NCBI GenBank assembly: GCA_028679185.1 | Contig: JAJRBZ010000038.1 | Coordinates: forward strand, 1-64,000 | DNA: 64,000 nucleotides | Direction of reading: 5' to 3' | Source of the DNA: Methanoregula sp. | GTDB taxonomy: Archaea > Halobacteriota > Methanomicrobia > Methanomicrobiales > Methanospirillaceae | Part shown: piece by piece, positions 46,165-57,340 of the stretch | Layout: the number at the start of each line of letters is the position of its first letter | Position numbering within the stretch: position 1 is the stretch's first letter | The notes under the pieces: generated by a model | Database searches by the model: none | What the model was told of the DNA's origin: nothing | Seen by the model: the letters and a program-made list of their open reading frames with translations, nothing else | Made by a program: the position numbers and the translations under genes

Positions 46165-47943
46165 ATGATTTCGCTCCTTTATGCAGATGACGAGCCGGAT
46201 CTGCTTGATCTCTGCAAACTTTTTCTTGAGCGGGAAGGAGAGTTCTCTGTAACTACAGTCACTTCTGCCAATGAGGGGTTGAAGATCCTTGCTGACGGGA
46301 AGATTGAGGGCATAATTTCTGATTACCAGATGCCGTTAATGGACGGGATTGAATTCCTTAAACAGGTAAGGAGGGATTACAAGGATATTCCATTCATCCT
46401 CTTCACCGGCAAAGGACGCGAGGAAGTTGTTATTGAAGCCATCAATAATGGTGCTGATTTTTACCTCCAGAAGGGGGGAGATCCACGTGCCCAGTTCAGC
46501 GAACTAAGTCATAAAATGAGGCAGGCAATCCGGAGGAAAAAGGCAGAGGAAGATCTTCGCATGATGAAAGCAACTGTGAGTAATGCTGCTGAAGGCATTC
46601 TCTGGATTAACCAGGATGGCGGGATCACATTTTTCAATGATACTATCTGTTCCATGCTTGGCTATTCCCGGGAGGAATTTGCCTGCCTCACGATACAGGA
46701 TATTAATCCAGGGTTGTTTGAGAACCATATACTTTCCCTCTGGGAACGGGTGAAAGAAAGGAACTATAATACAGTGCAGGATAAGAACAGGAAAAAAGAT
46801 GGATCAACAATTCCCGTCGAAATTCTTCTTAATTACATCGAATTTGGTTCAAACGCATACGTTTTCGCATTTGTCAGGGATATTACCGACCGAAAAAGGG
46901 CTGAGGATGAACTGAAGTCTGCCTATGAAAAGAATCAGGGGCTCATGGATTATGCAAATGATGCAATTTTTATCGCAGACACTGAAACCGGTATGCTGCT
47001 TGACGCAAATAAAAAAACACAGGCAATGATTGGAAGGACACTTAAAGAAATCCAGAGAATGCACGAAAGTGAACTACACCCAAAAGAAGAAGAGGAAAAA
47101 TACCGGGCCTATTTCAAAAAACATGCCTTTGAAGGGACGGGATTACAAGAGGAGGTCGTTGTAGATAAAAATGGTAATCATATCCCGGTCATTGTCAGCG
47201 CTACAATACTCTATGTTGGAGGACGCCGCTGTCTGATGGGGATATTCCATGATATCTCAGATATCAAAAAGGCGCATGATTCCCTGCAACTCGCCAATAA
47301 AAAACTCAACCTGCTTGCAGAGATCACCCGGCACGATATCAGGAATAAACTTACCATACTCGGGGGGTATCTTGAACTGTTCAACGATCACCCGCCGGAA
47401 CCCCAGCACTCCATGTATCTTGATAAGCTGAAAACTGCAGTCACGATGATCACAGCAAATATTGAGTTCACCAAACTCTATCAGGATCTTGGAGTGGTCG
47501 CACCGTCCTGGCAGAAAGTCAACGAAACGTTTTATAAAGCCTGTACCCACATTGACATAAAAAAAATACGGTTCGAATCTGAAAAAGATGAACTGGAGAT
47601 ATTTGCCGATCCCCTGCTTGAAAGGGTATTTTACAACATTGTGCAGAATGCTGTAGAGCATGGTACCAGGGTATCTGTTGTCAGACTTTCATGGTCTGAA
47701 ACAGCCGATGGTCTTCTCATCCGACTGGAAGATGACGGGATAGGTATTCCTGCGCAAGACAAGGAGACAATTTTCGAGAGAGGATTTGGCAAGAATACCG
47801 GGCTGGGATTATTCCTTTCACGGGAAATCCTGTCAATTACCAATATTACAATAAAAGAATCCGGGGAATTCCAGCATGGTGCCCGTTTTGAAATGTTAGT
47901 GCCAAAAGGCATATATCGCTTTACCAGAACCCGGGATCATTAA
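46165..47943 (+). CDS. REC-PAS-PAS sensor histidine kinase
   Basis: ADDEP...ISDYQMPLMDG...LFTGKG, EITRHDIRNKL, NIVQNAVEHG, EDDGIGI, GFGKNTGLGLFL. Confidence 0.88.
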   Translation: MISLLYADDEPDLLDLCKLFLEREGEFSVTTVTSANEGLKILADGKIEGIISDYQMPLMDGIEFLKQVRRDYKDIPFILFTGKGREEVVIEAINNGADFYLQKGGDPRAQFSELSHKMRQAIRRKKAEEDLRMMKATVSNAAEGILWINQDGGITFFNDTICSMLGYSREEFACLTIQDINPGLFENHILSLWERVKERNYNTVQDKNRKKDGSTIPVEILLNYIEFGSNAYVFAFVRDITDRKRAEDELKSAYEKNQGLMDYANDAIFIADTETGMLLDANKKTQAMIGRTLKEIQRMHESELHPKEEEEKYRAYFKKHAFEGTGLQEEVVVDKNGNHIPVIVSATILYVGGRRCLMGIFHDISDIKKAHDSLQLANKKLNLLAEITRHDIRNKLTILGGYLELFNDHPPEPQHSMYLDKLKTAVTMITANIEFTKLYQDLGVVAPSWQKVNETFYKACTHIDIKKIRFESEKDELEIFADPLLERVFYNIVQNAVEHGTRVSVVRLSWSETADGLLIRLEDDGIGIPAQDKETIFERGFGKNTGLGLFLSREILSITNITIKESGEFQHGARFEMLVPKGIYRFTRTRDH

Positions 47944-48164
47944 AAATTTTCAATCCAATAACGTGATGACAAGCTTCATTGTGTGCAGTCATGCGCAGGG
48001 CACTATCGTACTTTCGTGAATAAAGCAATGAAAATATTCATATACGTTTGTAAGCGTCAGATAGTAATCTGCCGGACTGGGAATAATCCGCAATTACCCG
48101 GATACTAATCCGGCGGGGATCGCGTTCCCATCAGCAAGTAAAAAAAATTACGACGATGATCACA

Positions 48165-48428
48165 CTAATCAAGAGGGATTGTCTCAAGCTGTGACACGAG
48201 CTCCCAGATCCTGGTTCTGGCGTGAATCGGCATATTGGGATCATTGGAGATTTCATCAATCTTTGAAATCGCCTCCGCTGCACGTAGTCCCATTGCCTTT
48301 GAATTGTTAATAAGCAGCATCCGGGTTTCGTCTGCAACGCGCCGGATGTTTCGGGGTATTGAGCTGTCTTCCTGAATGCGTTGCAGCATAAGAATACAGT
48401 TTTCCATAGTTTTGTCGGGGTTGGGCAT
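48165..48428 (-). CDS. UPF0147 family protein
   Basis: [39 protein letters not shown]... Confidence 0.85.
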   Translation of the reverse strand: MPNPDKTMENCILMLQRIQEDSSIPRNIRRVADETRMLLINNSKAMGLRAAEAISKIDEISNDPNMPIHARTRIWELVSQLETIPLD

Positions 48429-48507
48429 GGTATCACCTACCTGTGTACCTGTAGTTAATATGAGGAACCGACATATATAACTTAAATATTGATTTGACGG
48501 TGATTGA

Positions 48508-48900
48508 ATGCCGGTACGTAAGGAAGATGAAATCATGGCTGAACACCTCCTTAAGGGAGGGAAGATGCTTGAAAAGTCCTGTAAAACCTGCGGTTGCCCG
48601 CTCTTTGAAGTCAAGGGAAAGACTCTTTGTGTTGTCTGTGAAGAGCGTGACTCTTCCCTCCAGCAGGCAAACAGCACAGCCGCGCAAGAAAAGGACTACG
48701 GCTTACAGGCCGGGATTGAAGGTTCAAGTCTGCAGGGTAAATTATCTCAGGAAAACACTGTACTCGCAGATGAACTTGCAGGTACAATCCTTGCTCTCTG
48801 CAGGCGTATACAGTCCGAAAAGGATCCAAACCATTGTCTCACGTTAATGAATTCAGTAAAAACAGGCACCGAAGCGCTTCAGATCCTGTGTCAGTTATAG
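48508..48900 (+). CDS. SSSCA1/UPF0148-type zinc ribbon protein
   Basis: [38 protein letters not shown]. Confidence 0.82.
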   Translation: MPVRKEDEIMAEHLLKGGKMLEKSCKTCGCPLFEVKGKTLCVVCEERDSSLQQANSTAAQEKDYGLQAGIEGSSLQGKLSQENTVLADELAGTILALCRRIQSEKDPNHCLTLMNSVKTGTEALQILCQL

Positions 48901-51128
48901 GAATGGCGGCAGAGATCATAGATCTTTTGCGCGGTCTTTTCCCCTATACCTTTTATTGCTGATAATTCCCGCAGTTCGGCATTTGCAATTGCCTGCACGG
49001 ATCCCAGGTGATTGAGCAGCAGGCGGGCGTTTTTCATACCTATCTCGGGGAATGCAGAAATGATATACTCCTGTTCCTGTCGGACAGAACGGTGGGATTT
49101 ATTCGGGTGAATCTTCCTCACACCCCGCTCGCTATCCTCGCGTTTTGCGAGAACAAACAGCATGTTTGCAGTATCTTTTTCATCACGGGTGAACAATAGT
49201 GAGACCCCCATATCAATAGTAAGTGCGGCAAGCACACCCTTAATCGCGTTTGGATGAATGTCACGCTGGGTGTACAAATCTCCTCCCTCAATAATCACAA
49301 CCGGGCGAGGTACAACTTCAGCCATTGCTTTAACCTGTCCAAGTAAATCCCTGTTAATTAATGTATCAACAAAATCACGGGCTGTTTTTCGCTCGATAAG
49401 GATCCGGTCACCAATTGCATAATCACCATGGGGAAGTCGTTCGAGCCTGATAGCGGCACCCAGTTCTGAGAGCACCTCCACAACTTTTGAAGATGTCTCG
49501 CGATCGTCGATGACAATTCTTGGTCCCTGAACAGTGAACTCATCGATACTTGCCTGTTCGGGCTGTGCGTGTTTTTGCTGTAAAGGAGGTGTGTTGACCA
49601 GTGCCCGCATGCTCTTATGCATCATGGTCTCTTTACTCTGACTGACATGCCGGAAGACTTCATCTGAAGTCCCTTTTGTAACAAGAACAACCACCCTGCC
49701 AGCCCGTGACCTGCCTGTCCTGCCTTTGCGTTGAATGGAGCGGATTTCAGATGGGACTGCTTCATAAAAGATCACCAAATCAGTTGAAGGCACATCAAGA
49801 CCTTCCTCACCTACTGAAGTCGCGATCAGGACTTTAAACTCACCTTCACGAAATCTTGTCAATGCTGCGATCTGTTTTTTTTGTGAGAGGCCTTTCTCGG
49901 CATCTTTTGTGGCCTGTCCCACAAAGCGTTCGCAGGGAATACCATTTTTCACGAGGTAATCCACCAGGAGCTGAACAGTATCCCGGTAGGTAGCAAAAAT
50001 AATGATCCGGCTGTCCGGATATGTTTTCATTTGTTTGCGTACCAGTTCCAGTGTGATATCAGGTTTTGGGTGAAGTTCCTTCGTCCATTCAAACGTCCGT
50101 TGGAAAAGTTCCCGAAAGGATGGATCCTTACTCAGGCTCTGGCTTGCCTTACTTCCCCCGGATCCTGTACCTTCAGCAACCAGTTTGGTAAGATACCCTT
50201 TCAGTACTTCGCTTCCCTGGGACTCAGCAAGCGTAATCGCGTGCTTAAGCTTCATGCATGCAGCGTATACAGATGCTGCCGAATATGCCACAGGGTCATG
50301 GCTGGCGATACGCTGCTGGATCTGAGCGTTTATGGAATTCAGTGCTTTCATTGTCAGTTTCTCGCGTTTTGGTACAGTAAAGTGAAGTGATGAAAGCAGT
50401 GCAAGACGCTCATCTATAAGTGCATTGATAACTGATACAGCTGCTTTAAGTTCCCCGGGAAGATCGATACCAATATATTCAATATCCCGCTCGAATACAT
50501 AGGGGCGGACATCGGGATCATTTTCTGTCCGGTTTTCTATATGCGTTATGCCCAGATTAGTGCACACCTCCTGCACTTTTTCCTGAACACCTCCCGGCGA
50601 TGCCGTCATTGCAAGAATCAGGGGTTTATGTGCAGTGTTGAGATACCTTTGTGCAAGAAATACATACGCATAATTTCCAACTGCGCGATGACATTCATCA
50701 AAAATAAGAAGTGTTACATCCTCAAGCGTGTAGCGTCCGGCAATAAGGTCATTTTTTACCACCTGGGGTGTTGCAAGAATTACCGTAGCCCGGTTCCAGT
50801 CAATTGTGCGCTCATCCGGAGGTGCTTCACCGGTGAACATGACAAAAGGTGAATCTTGCGAATCCTCATGTCTTTTTGCGAGAAGGTAGCGTTCAAAAAA
50901 ACGCAGGTGCTGCTCTACCAGTGGTTTTGTAGGAGCGAGCATAAGCATTCGTCCTCCTTCGTTATAGAGCCGCGACGCAGCAACAAGGAGCGCGACGGCA
51001 GTTTTTCCAAGACCGGTTGGCAGGATAACCATCGTATTTGCATCCAGTGCCCGCATCGCGATAGAGAGCTGGTACTCCCGCGACTCAATACCTTCAGGTT
51101 TGATGAGGGGGTGGCTGATGAAGCTCAT
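48891..51128 (-). CDS. hef: Hef-type helicase/ERCC4 nuclease
   Basis: 745 aa; ILPTGLGKTAVALL, FDECHRAVGNYAY, RTGRSRAGRVVVL, then IVIDDRETSSKV...LIERKTARDFVDTLINRDLLGQ and tandem HhH. Confidence 0.92.
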   Translation of the reverse strand: MSFISHPLIKPEGIESREYQLSIAMRALDANTMVILPTGLGKTAVALLVAASRLYNEGGRMLMLAPTKPLVEQHLRFFERYLLAKRHEDSQDSPFVMFTGEAPPDERTIDWNRATVILATPQVVKNDLIAGRYTLEDVTLLIFDECHRAVGNYAYVFLAQRYLNTAHKPLILAMTASPGGVQEKVQEVCTNLGITHIENRTENDPDVRPYVFERDIEYIGIDLPGELKAAVSVINALIDERLALLSSLHFTVPKREKLTMKALNSINAQIQQRIASHDPVAYSAASVYAACMKLKHAITLAESQGSEVLKGYLTKLVAEGTGSGGSKASQSLSKDPSFRELFQRTFEWTKELHPKPDITLELVRKQMKTYPDSRIIIFATYRDTVQLLVDYLVKNGIPCERFVGQATKDAEKGLSQKKQIAALTRFREGEFKVLIATSVGEEGLDVPSTDLVIFYEAVPSEIRSIQRKGRTGRSRAGRVVVLVTKGTSDEVFRHVSQSKETMMHKSMRALVNTPPLQQKHAQPEQASIDEFTVQGPRIVIDDRETSSKVVEVLSELGAAIRLERLPHGDYAIGDRILIERKTARDFVDTLINRDLLGQVKAMAEVVPRPVVIIEGGDLYTQRDIHPNAIKGVLAALTIDMGVSLLFTRDEKDTANMLFVLAKREDSERGVRKIHPNKSHRSVRQEQEYIISAFPEIGMKNARLLLNHLGSVQAIANAELRELSAIKGIGEKTAQKIYDLCRHSYN

Positions 51129-51133
51129 AAGTT

Positions 51134-52873
51134 TCAGGTATTTGCAAGGGAAGCAAAGGAGATCTTTCCATCCACAAGGCCCCTGATTGTTTCAGGTGAC
51201 TCAGGGATTGCTATGCGTACTTGTTTCATGGTGTCACGATCCCGGAGTGTTATCGTATTGTCCTCTTTGGTATCGTAATCAACCGTGATCGCAAATGGCG
51301 TGCCTATCTCGTCCTGGCGCCTGTAACGGCGTCCGATTGCGCCGCTGTCATCATATTCAGCGAGTATACCCGTCTTATGTAATTTTTGTGTAATTTCGTA
51401 TGCTATACTATCAAGGCCGTCACGGATCATGAGCGGAAAAACAGCGACCTGAACAGGAGCGACTTTTGGTGAAAGGCGCAAAACGGTCCTGGTTTCACCA
51501 TCTGCTATGTCCTCATCATATGCCTGTTCCAGAACTGCGTAGCACATCCGGTCAATCCCGTACGAAGGCTCGATCACGTGAGGGACAATATCCTCCCCGC
51601 GTATTTCAATTACTTCATCGCGGACTTCGAACAGACTGGCAGGAATATGGATTTTTTCACCTTCTATCTCGATGTCTGCCCCTTTCTGCGTAGGTGTTGC
51701 GGTTTTGAGCGCAGCAAAGATCGCATTTGCTTTTGCACGGTACTGTTTGCCAAGCACGCTCATGTTCGGGATTATTCGCCGGCATTCGGTTTTCTTTGGC
51801 TTATCATACTGAATGAACACCGTCATTGGGCTGCCACTTTGTGTTGCATGAGCGTTTAAATCATAGTCTGTCCTGTCTGCAATACCTACTGTTTCCACCC
51901 AGCCAAAACGCCGGGAAAATACTTCAGCGTCCCAACAGTCAGTCGCGTAATGCGCCCGTTCATCAACAAGGTGCTGACGGAACCGTAATCGTTCCGGTTT
52001 AATTCCGATTGTGACCAGAAGATCATGAGTCAGAGCGACGTAATAGGCAACATACTCGTTGGCGATTATACCTCTGGCAACAGCTTCCTGCATCGAGATT
52101 TCTACAGGTCCTTCGCATTTCTGCTGCTGGACATGGGTAAGCAATGGCATCCGGTAATCCGCGTAGCGTCTGAATGAAGGGTGACGGTTTTTCTCATCCG
52201 GGTGGACAAAGATTTCTGCTTCTGCCTGAGTAAACTCACGGAGCCGGATCATTCCCTGCCGGGGCGAAATCTCGTTCCTGTAGGATTTGCCGATCTGTAC
52301 TGCCCCAAAGGGAAGTTTGTCCCGGTAGAACCTGAGGAGGCGCGCGAAATCAACAAACATTCCCTGGGCGGTTTCGGGACGCAGGTAACCAACTCTCTGT
52401 GAACCCGGGCCAATTGTCGTCGAAAACATCAGGTTGAAATTGAATACTTCAACATCTCCCAGCTCTGCTTCACACGAAAGGCATTTGCAGGATTTGATTG
52501 CTGCAGCGATGTCCTCATTTGTCATGACTGATGCGTTGCGAATATTTCCCCCTTCAGCAACATGGTCAGCTCGCAGGTATTCCTTGCAATGCGGGCACTG
52601 GCACATCTTATCAGAAAAGCCTTTCACGTGTCCGGATGCGATAAAGACATCCTCCTGTGCAATTGTCGGGCATTCGATCTCGTAATAACCTTCCCTTATG
52701 ACGTAAAAATCCCGCCATATATCCTCGATCCGTCGCTTCATCATTGCGCCGAGCGGACCGTAATCGATGAATCCCGCCACCCCGCCATAGCATTCCGAAG
52801 TGGGCCAGATAAATCCACGGCGTTTGGCAAGTTCCATCACGTTTTCAAAAACATCATTAGAAGCCGGTATCAC
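51134..52873 (-). CDS. glyS: glycyl-tRNA synthetase
   Basis: 579 aa; RGFIWPTSECYGGVAGFIDYGPLGAMMKRRIEDIW, RPETAQGMFVDF, YRNEISPRQGMIRLREFTQAEAEIF. Confidence 0.95.
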   Translation of the reverse strand: MIPASNDVFENVMELAKRRGFIWPTSECYGGVAGFIDYGPLGAMMKRRIEDIWRDFYVIREGYYEIECPTIAQEDVFIASGHVKGFSDKMCQCPHCKEYLRADHVAEGGNIRNASVMTNEDIAAAIKSCKCLSCEAELGDVEVFNFNLMFSTTIGPGSQRVGYLRPETAQGMFVDFARLLRFYRDKLPFGAVQIGKSYRNEISPRQGMIRLREFTQAEAEIFVHPDEKNRHPSFRRYADYRMPLLTHVQQQKCEGPVEISMQEAVARGIIANEYVAYYVALTHDLLVTIGIKPERLRFRQHLVDERAHYATDCWDAEVFSRRFGWVETVGIADRTDYDLNAHATQSGSPMTVFIQYDKPKKTECRRIIPNMSVLGKQYRAKANAIFAALKTATPTQKGADIEIEGEKIHIPASLFEVRDEVIEIRGEDIVPHVIEPSYGIDRMCYAVLEQAYDEDIADGETRTVLRLSPKVAPVQVAVFPLMIRDGLDSIAYEITQKLHKTGILAEYDDSGAIGRRYRRQDEIGTPFAITVDYDTKEDNTITLRDRDTMKQVRIAIPESPETIRGLVDGKISFASLANT

Positions 52874-53113
52874 TCGTTACCACATCTTTGTTATTTCAAA
52901 TTGTGTAATTTAATTGTCCTTTGCTTATATTATAACTCTCGTCATAAGAGCGTGAAAAAATGGCAGGATTGAAGTGTTTGCTACGTGTTAATGGAATTTC
53001 ATTCGCTTAAAATTGAAGAAGGATGAAATGTTACTATTGAATAATTTAAAAATTGGAGTAATTAAAAAGAATACCAACCTCATTCTAATTATCAGTTACG
53101 TGGAGATGCTGCA

Positions 53114-53371
53114 ATGAGTCATTTTGTATTCCGGGTAAAAAATGATGTGGAACTAAAATCCCGTTTGTTATATTCCCTTCTTGGTGAGGACCCGTCATAT
53201 TCCGTTAAAGAATACAGGGAGGAACCCGATCCTGCAGACAATAATTATCAGATCATAAGTCTGACATCGTATGAAAAAGGTCCGTATTGCTATTTAAAGA
53301 AAATACTGAGTGAATATATGAAGAATAACGAACTCGAATGCCTGAATGTATTCTATTCAGATCGTTCCTGA
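53114..53371 (+). CDS. hypothetical protein (85 aa)
   Basis: ORF with plausible start. Confidence 0.4.
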   Translation: MSHFVFRVKNDVELKSRLLYSLLGEDPSYSVKEYREEPDPADNNYQIISLTSYEKGPYCYLKKILSEYMKNNELECLNVFYSDRS

Positions 53372-53549
53372 TAATACAATCAGAATGAATTGCATAAAAA
53401 AACAGATATGGATAAAATTTGTGTAAAAAATCCAGGCAGCAGTAAAAATTCTGCATTAATTTAAAGTTTTTTTGGTTGAACAATGCGTAAGGATAGCATT
53501 AAATAGAAGGCGAAGTATTGTATATCCTAATCCCATAACGGGGTATGCA

Positions 53550-54158
53550 ATGACTGAAGACAAACGTAAAGTACAGCTTCTAAAACTCTTCAGTACCATT
53601 TCTGGCAAGACAAAGATCGTTGAGCCAATGAAGAATATCCATGGTACACTTAGAGATAGTGACGCTATCGAACGCGAGGTTGCGCTCGTAATGAGAGAGA
53701 TTACAGAACAGGGAATCTTCAAAACCTCATTAAAACCTATCCAGCTGGCAAAACTTGTCACCTCGTTTTATGCCGGGAAGAATGATACTGAAATTGCCCG
53801 CCAGCTTGGTGATGAAAAGCTCAGCAAAACAGTCGCACGTGCCCGGGTGAGACTGAAACTCTTCCGTGAACTCGACTTCAAGATGCCTTTTGATAAGGAG
53901 AAGATGGAAAAACTGATCGACGCCGGTAAAACCATGAAAGAGGTTTCAGAGGAACTTGGTGTCAGTCCATCGACACTCCGGGAATACAGGCATGTGATAG
54001 AGGAGCAGGAAGATCCAACCATTGACCCGTATATTGACCGGGTCCGTGATGTTATGGAAGATCGTGATCTGTCAGAACAGATGACCCGAAGCGCGACTGC
54101 GGACAACCTCGGAGATTCCATCGATATCTCAGAAGCTGAACTGATAGATGTAGTGTAA
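53550..54158 (+). CDS. HTH-containing archaeal regulatory protein
   Basis: two HTH-like segments, KNDTEIARQLGDEKLSKTVARARVRL and KTMKEVSEELGVSPSTLREYRHVI. Confidence 0.65.
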   Translation: MTEDKRKVQLLKLFSTISGKTKIVEPMKNIHGTLRDSDAIEREVALVMREITEQGIFKTSLKPIQLAKLVTSFYAGKNDTEIARQLGDEKLSKTVARARVRLKLFRELDFKMPFDKEKMEKLIDAGKTMKEVSEELGVSPSTLREYRHVIEEQEDPTIDPYIDRVRDVMEDRDLSEQMTRSATADNLGDSIDISEAELIDVV

Positions 54159-54275
54159 AGGCAGCATTTCCCTTTACGCATCCCCCCCCTTTTTTAGAGA
54201 GCATTCACTCTTGAACAGCAATCACTCACCAATTCAAATGATAAATTTCATCCGAATGAAACATGATCTGTATGT

Positions 54276-54950
54276 ATGCAACTTACCTGGCTCGGGCATG
54301 CATGTGTCCTCCTCACCGGATCAAAAAAGGTCCTGATTGATCCTTTCATTGAAGGTGGAAGTGTTATCGGGACACAACCGGACATTGTTGCCGTTACGCA
54401 TGGGCATGATGATCATCTGGGTGAAACACTGGAGCTTTCAAAAAAAACCATAGCGATTACCGAAATTGCAAAGTATCTGGTATTAAAAGGAATCCCTGCC
54501 GAAGGTATGAATATTGGCGGAACGATATTCGTTGACGGAGTGGCATTCACCATGACTCCGGCAATCCATTCTACCTGGATTGAAGAGGGCGGGATCCCTA
54601 TTACAGGTGGAACTGCTGCCGGCTTTGTTATCCAAATGGATGGCGCCAAAATATATCATGCAGGAGATACCGCACTTTTTTCAGATATGAAATTAATCGG
54701 AAATCTGTATCATCCTGATGTCGCATTACTCCCGATTGGTGGCCGGTATACCATGGGTCCTGCAGAAGCTATGATTGCTGCGAATTTCATAGGTGCCAAA
54801 ACGGTCATACCTATTCATTATAATACCTGGGATAAGATCAGGGCAGATCCAATGCAATTCAAGACGGCTATTGAAAAGACTACAGATATCAGGGTAAGTG
54901 TACTGCGGCCCGGTGAAAGTATAATTATCGAAGATGGAAAAGTAACATAA
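54276..54950 (+). CDS. UPF0173-type metallo-hydrolase (beta-lactamase superfamily)
   Basis: THGHDDHLGETLEL, YHAGDTALFSDMKLIG, LPIGGRYTMGPAEA, IPIHYNTW. Confidence 0.9.
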   Translation: MQLTWLGHACVLLTGSKKVLIDPFIEGGSVIGTQPDIVAVTHGHDDHLGETLELSKKTIAITEIAKYLVLKGIPAEGMNIGGTIFVDGVAFTMTPAIHSTWIEEGGIPITGGTAAGFVIQMDGAKIYHAGDTALFSDMKLIGNLYHPDVALLPIGGRYTMGPAEAMIAANFIGAKTVIPIHYNTWDKIRADPMQFKTAIEKTTDIRVSVLRPGESIIIEDGKVT

Positions 54951-55051
54951 AAAGACTTAATAAAAATCTGAACACGGATATATTTTAAAAAAAATTACTG
55001 CGTATCACTAAAGACCAAGTTTTCATGATATCCCACATCTAATCAAAGGAT

Positions 55052-56008
55052 ATGATACTTCTGTGCAGGGCACACGTAATCACTATCGTCCCATGTATAT
55101 GCCTGATACTTGCTGCCACCGGATCTGCATCCGGTATGATTTCAGCGTATATGGGAGAAACTATTGACCTCCAGGGATATTCAGGCGGGAGCCCCACGAT
55201 ATATCTTTTCGTCACCGGGCCTAATCTGCCGGTAAATGGTGTTGCACTACATGATATCAGCGCCCGTGCAGATGAAGGGCATTTTACCATCGTCAGTGTT
55301 GATAATAATGATCGTTGGGATTACAGGTGGAGTACCAATGCAATCGGTGGGCGTCTTGACGCGGGAACGTATACGGTTTGGGCTGTGGACAGACCAAATG
55401 ACCTTTCAAGGCTTGCAGTTGCCGGTTACACAACAATAACTGTGATGCTTACGACTCCGACTGTTTCCGTTAGTACACCTGTTTATCCCGGTACACTCGA
55501 GCTTACTACCTCACCGGAAGGCGCTTTTGTAACGATCGGTGATGCATACCAGGGGCTCACTCCTCTGACAATACGGGGAATCGAGCCGGGAAGTTATCTG
55601 ATAACCTTCTCAAAAACCGGATATGTCACCCTTTCCACACCAGCGCGGGTGGAACCCGGAAAAACAACAGACATAAAAGGGATGCTCGATCCATCAACCG
55701 GTTCACTGGCGATTAATACGAGTCCGCCAGGCGCCCGAATCCTCATCGATACTGCTGAATGGGGAACAGCCCCGGTTGTGATCTCAAACCTTACTTCTGA
55801 AAACCACACGGTTACCGTGATAAAAGAGGGATATCTTACAGCTCAACATACCGTGCAGATTATTCACGGTCAGACGATACCTTGGGATGTCATGCTTGTT
55901 CCTGCTTCACTCACAACAGGAACATTACAGGCAGCTGGGAATGTACCGGGATTCCTCATGGGATTTGCCATCGTTATCCTGTTAGGGATATTCTATCGTT
56001 CACAATAG
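55052..56008 (+). CDS. secreted/anchored PEGA-domain surface protein
   Basis: signal-like N-terminus; two PEGA-like repeats (LELTTSPEGAFVTIGDAYQGLTPLTI.. and LAINTSPPGARILIDTAEWGTAPVVI..); C-terminal TM. Confidence 0.8.
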   Translation: MILLCRAHVITIVPCICLILAATGSASGMISAYMGETIDLQGYSGGSPTIYLFVTGPNLPVNGVALHDISARADEGHFTIVSVDNNDRWDYRWSTNAIGGRLDAGTYTVWAVDRPNDLSRLAVAGYTTITVMLTTPTVSVSTPVYPGTLELTTSPEGAFVTIGDAYQGLTPLTIRGIEPGSYLITFSKTGYVTLSTPARVEPGKTTDIKGMLDPSTGSLAINTSPPGARILIDTAEWGTAPVVISNLTSENHTVTVIKEGYLTAQHTVQIIHGQTIPWDVMLVPASLTTGTLQAAGNVPGFLMGFAIVILLGIFYRSQ

Positions 56009-56138
56009 CAACCATCACTGGAAAGCGGTCCGATGGAATTTTTTTCCATACATAAAAAAATTAATACTGACAGCGGAAAAATATACGTCTCTAACTATCA
56101 GAGAAATTATAGCCATAGAGACGGAATTTGTAAAGAGT

Positions 56139-56345
56139 ATGGATGCGTTTGAAATCCTGATGGTAATTGCACTCGGGTCCCTGGCAGGGACCGGAATCGG
56201 TATACTCATTGGATTAATAGTCAATACGCAGAAAAAAGAAGGTTCTGGAATTATCAGAAATGACAAAAATATTACAATCGGATTGATTATTCTATGCTCT
56301 TTCATTTGCATTGTCGTCATTGGGTATTTTTCGTTGTTTGATTGA
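56139..56345 (+). CDS. small membrane protein (68 aa)
   Basis: two hydrophobic helices. Confidence 0.45.
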   Translation: MDAFEILMVIALGSLAGTGIGILIGLIVNTQKKEGSGIIRNDKNITIGLIILCSFICIVVIGYFSLFD

Positions 56346-56832
56346 GTTCTGACTTCCCGACCAGTGTAGCAGGCTCAGGCATGTAATATTTATTGCATCT
56401 TTCAAGGATGAGGAGATATTCACAACCATGATACTGAAAAAGACAGCAAAACTCGCGAGAGGTAAAATTTCGTATTGCACCTTTTGATCAAAAGCGCATA
56501 ATCGCGTTCGGTTGGCATTTGGCAGGGGCGTATGTATGATATGTCTCCCCCTGAAAAACAATCCTTTAACACAATACGTTTTTCAATTTTATATGATACT
56601 ACCGGGCAGGCCTGCCGGACGGTCTGATCATCCAGGCCATGTCTGCAGAGCGTACTGCCCCCCCCTCTTTGGTGGCTCTTGTTCATGAATAAAAATAACC
56701 TGGTTGTCCTGAATTATGATCGGGATTCTGTCACTTCCTGAAGATCCCTGCCTGTCGGTGCAGATGAACTGGAGATACCACGACAACAAAAAACATATAT
56801 AGACATAGAATGATGACACATTGGTGTAAAAG

Positions 56833-56997
56833 ATGCCGTCCTTTGAATGTTTTGGTAAGAACTGTGGGTTTCATACTTCCGCTCCCTCCGAAGCTGAACT
56901 GATGACAAAAATTGCAGAACATGCAAAAACTGCACATAAGATGGATCCAATCCCGCCTGATATTTTGGTAAAGGTGAAGGCTGCAATTAAAAAGTGA
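56833..56997 (+). CDS. DUF1059-like small protein (54 aa)
   Basis: Absent from the supplied track. MPSFECFGKNCGFHTSAPSEAELMTKIAEHAKTAHKMDPIPPDILVKVKAAIKK with C...C.F...H...H pattern. Confidence 0.75.
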   Translation: MPSFECFGKNCGFHTSAPSEAELMTKIAEHAKTAHKMDPIPPDILVKVKAAIKK

Positions 56998-57066
56998 AAA
57001 TTCCGATATTTTCACACCTTCTTTTATATCTTGGATAAATCGGAAATTAATAAAGTTGGTTTAACT

Positions 57067-57276
57067 ATGGAGATTCACAAGATCGGAATTAATGCAATGC
57101 GGCACAAAGAGTTAATCAACCGACTGTCCGAGTTACTGGAGGTTTCCGGCATTGGTCCATATATCAGCACGTCAGAATTGATTGATTTGATCGCAGATGA
57201 ACCTACATTCACAAAAAAAGAATGCGTTTATCTTGGATTGTATCTGGCAGCAACGAATCAAGATGATAAACATTGA
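57067..57276 (+). CDS. hypothetical small protein (69 aa)
   Basis: MEIHKIGINAMRHKELINRLSELLEVSGIGPYISTSELIDLIADEPTF... Confidence 0.4.
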   Translation: MEIHKIGINAMRHKELINRLSELLEVSGIGPYISTSELIDLIADEPTFTKKECVYLGLYLAATNQDDKH

Positions 57277-57340
57277 TAATTTCTTTTTTAAAACTCATAG
57301 TGTTGTGGTGCGGTTCTGTTAATGGAGATGAGAATGAATT

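Noticed and set aside
54181-54200. C-run/T-run CCCCCCCCTTTTTT after the HTH gene
   Set aside because: Likely an ordinary archaeal T-rich terminator; no further structure
56420-56820. Possible decayed gene (frames reading MYDMSPPEKQSFNTIRFSILYDTTGQ.., LPDGLIIQAMSAERTAPPSLVALVHE, NKNNLVVLNYDRDSVTS)
   Set aside because: Needs several frameshifts, including at an 8-C run; too weak to list as a separate pseudogene without blastx
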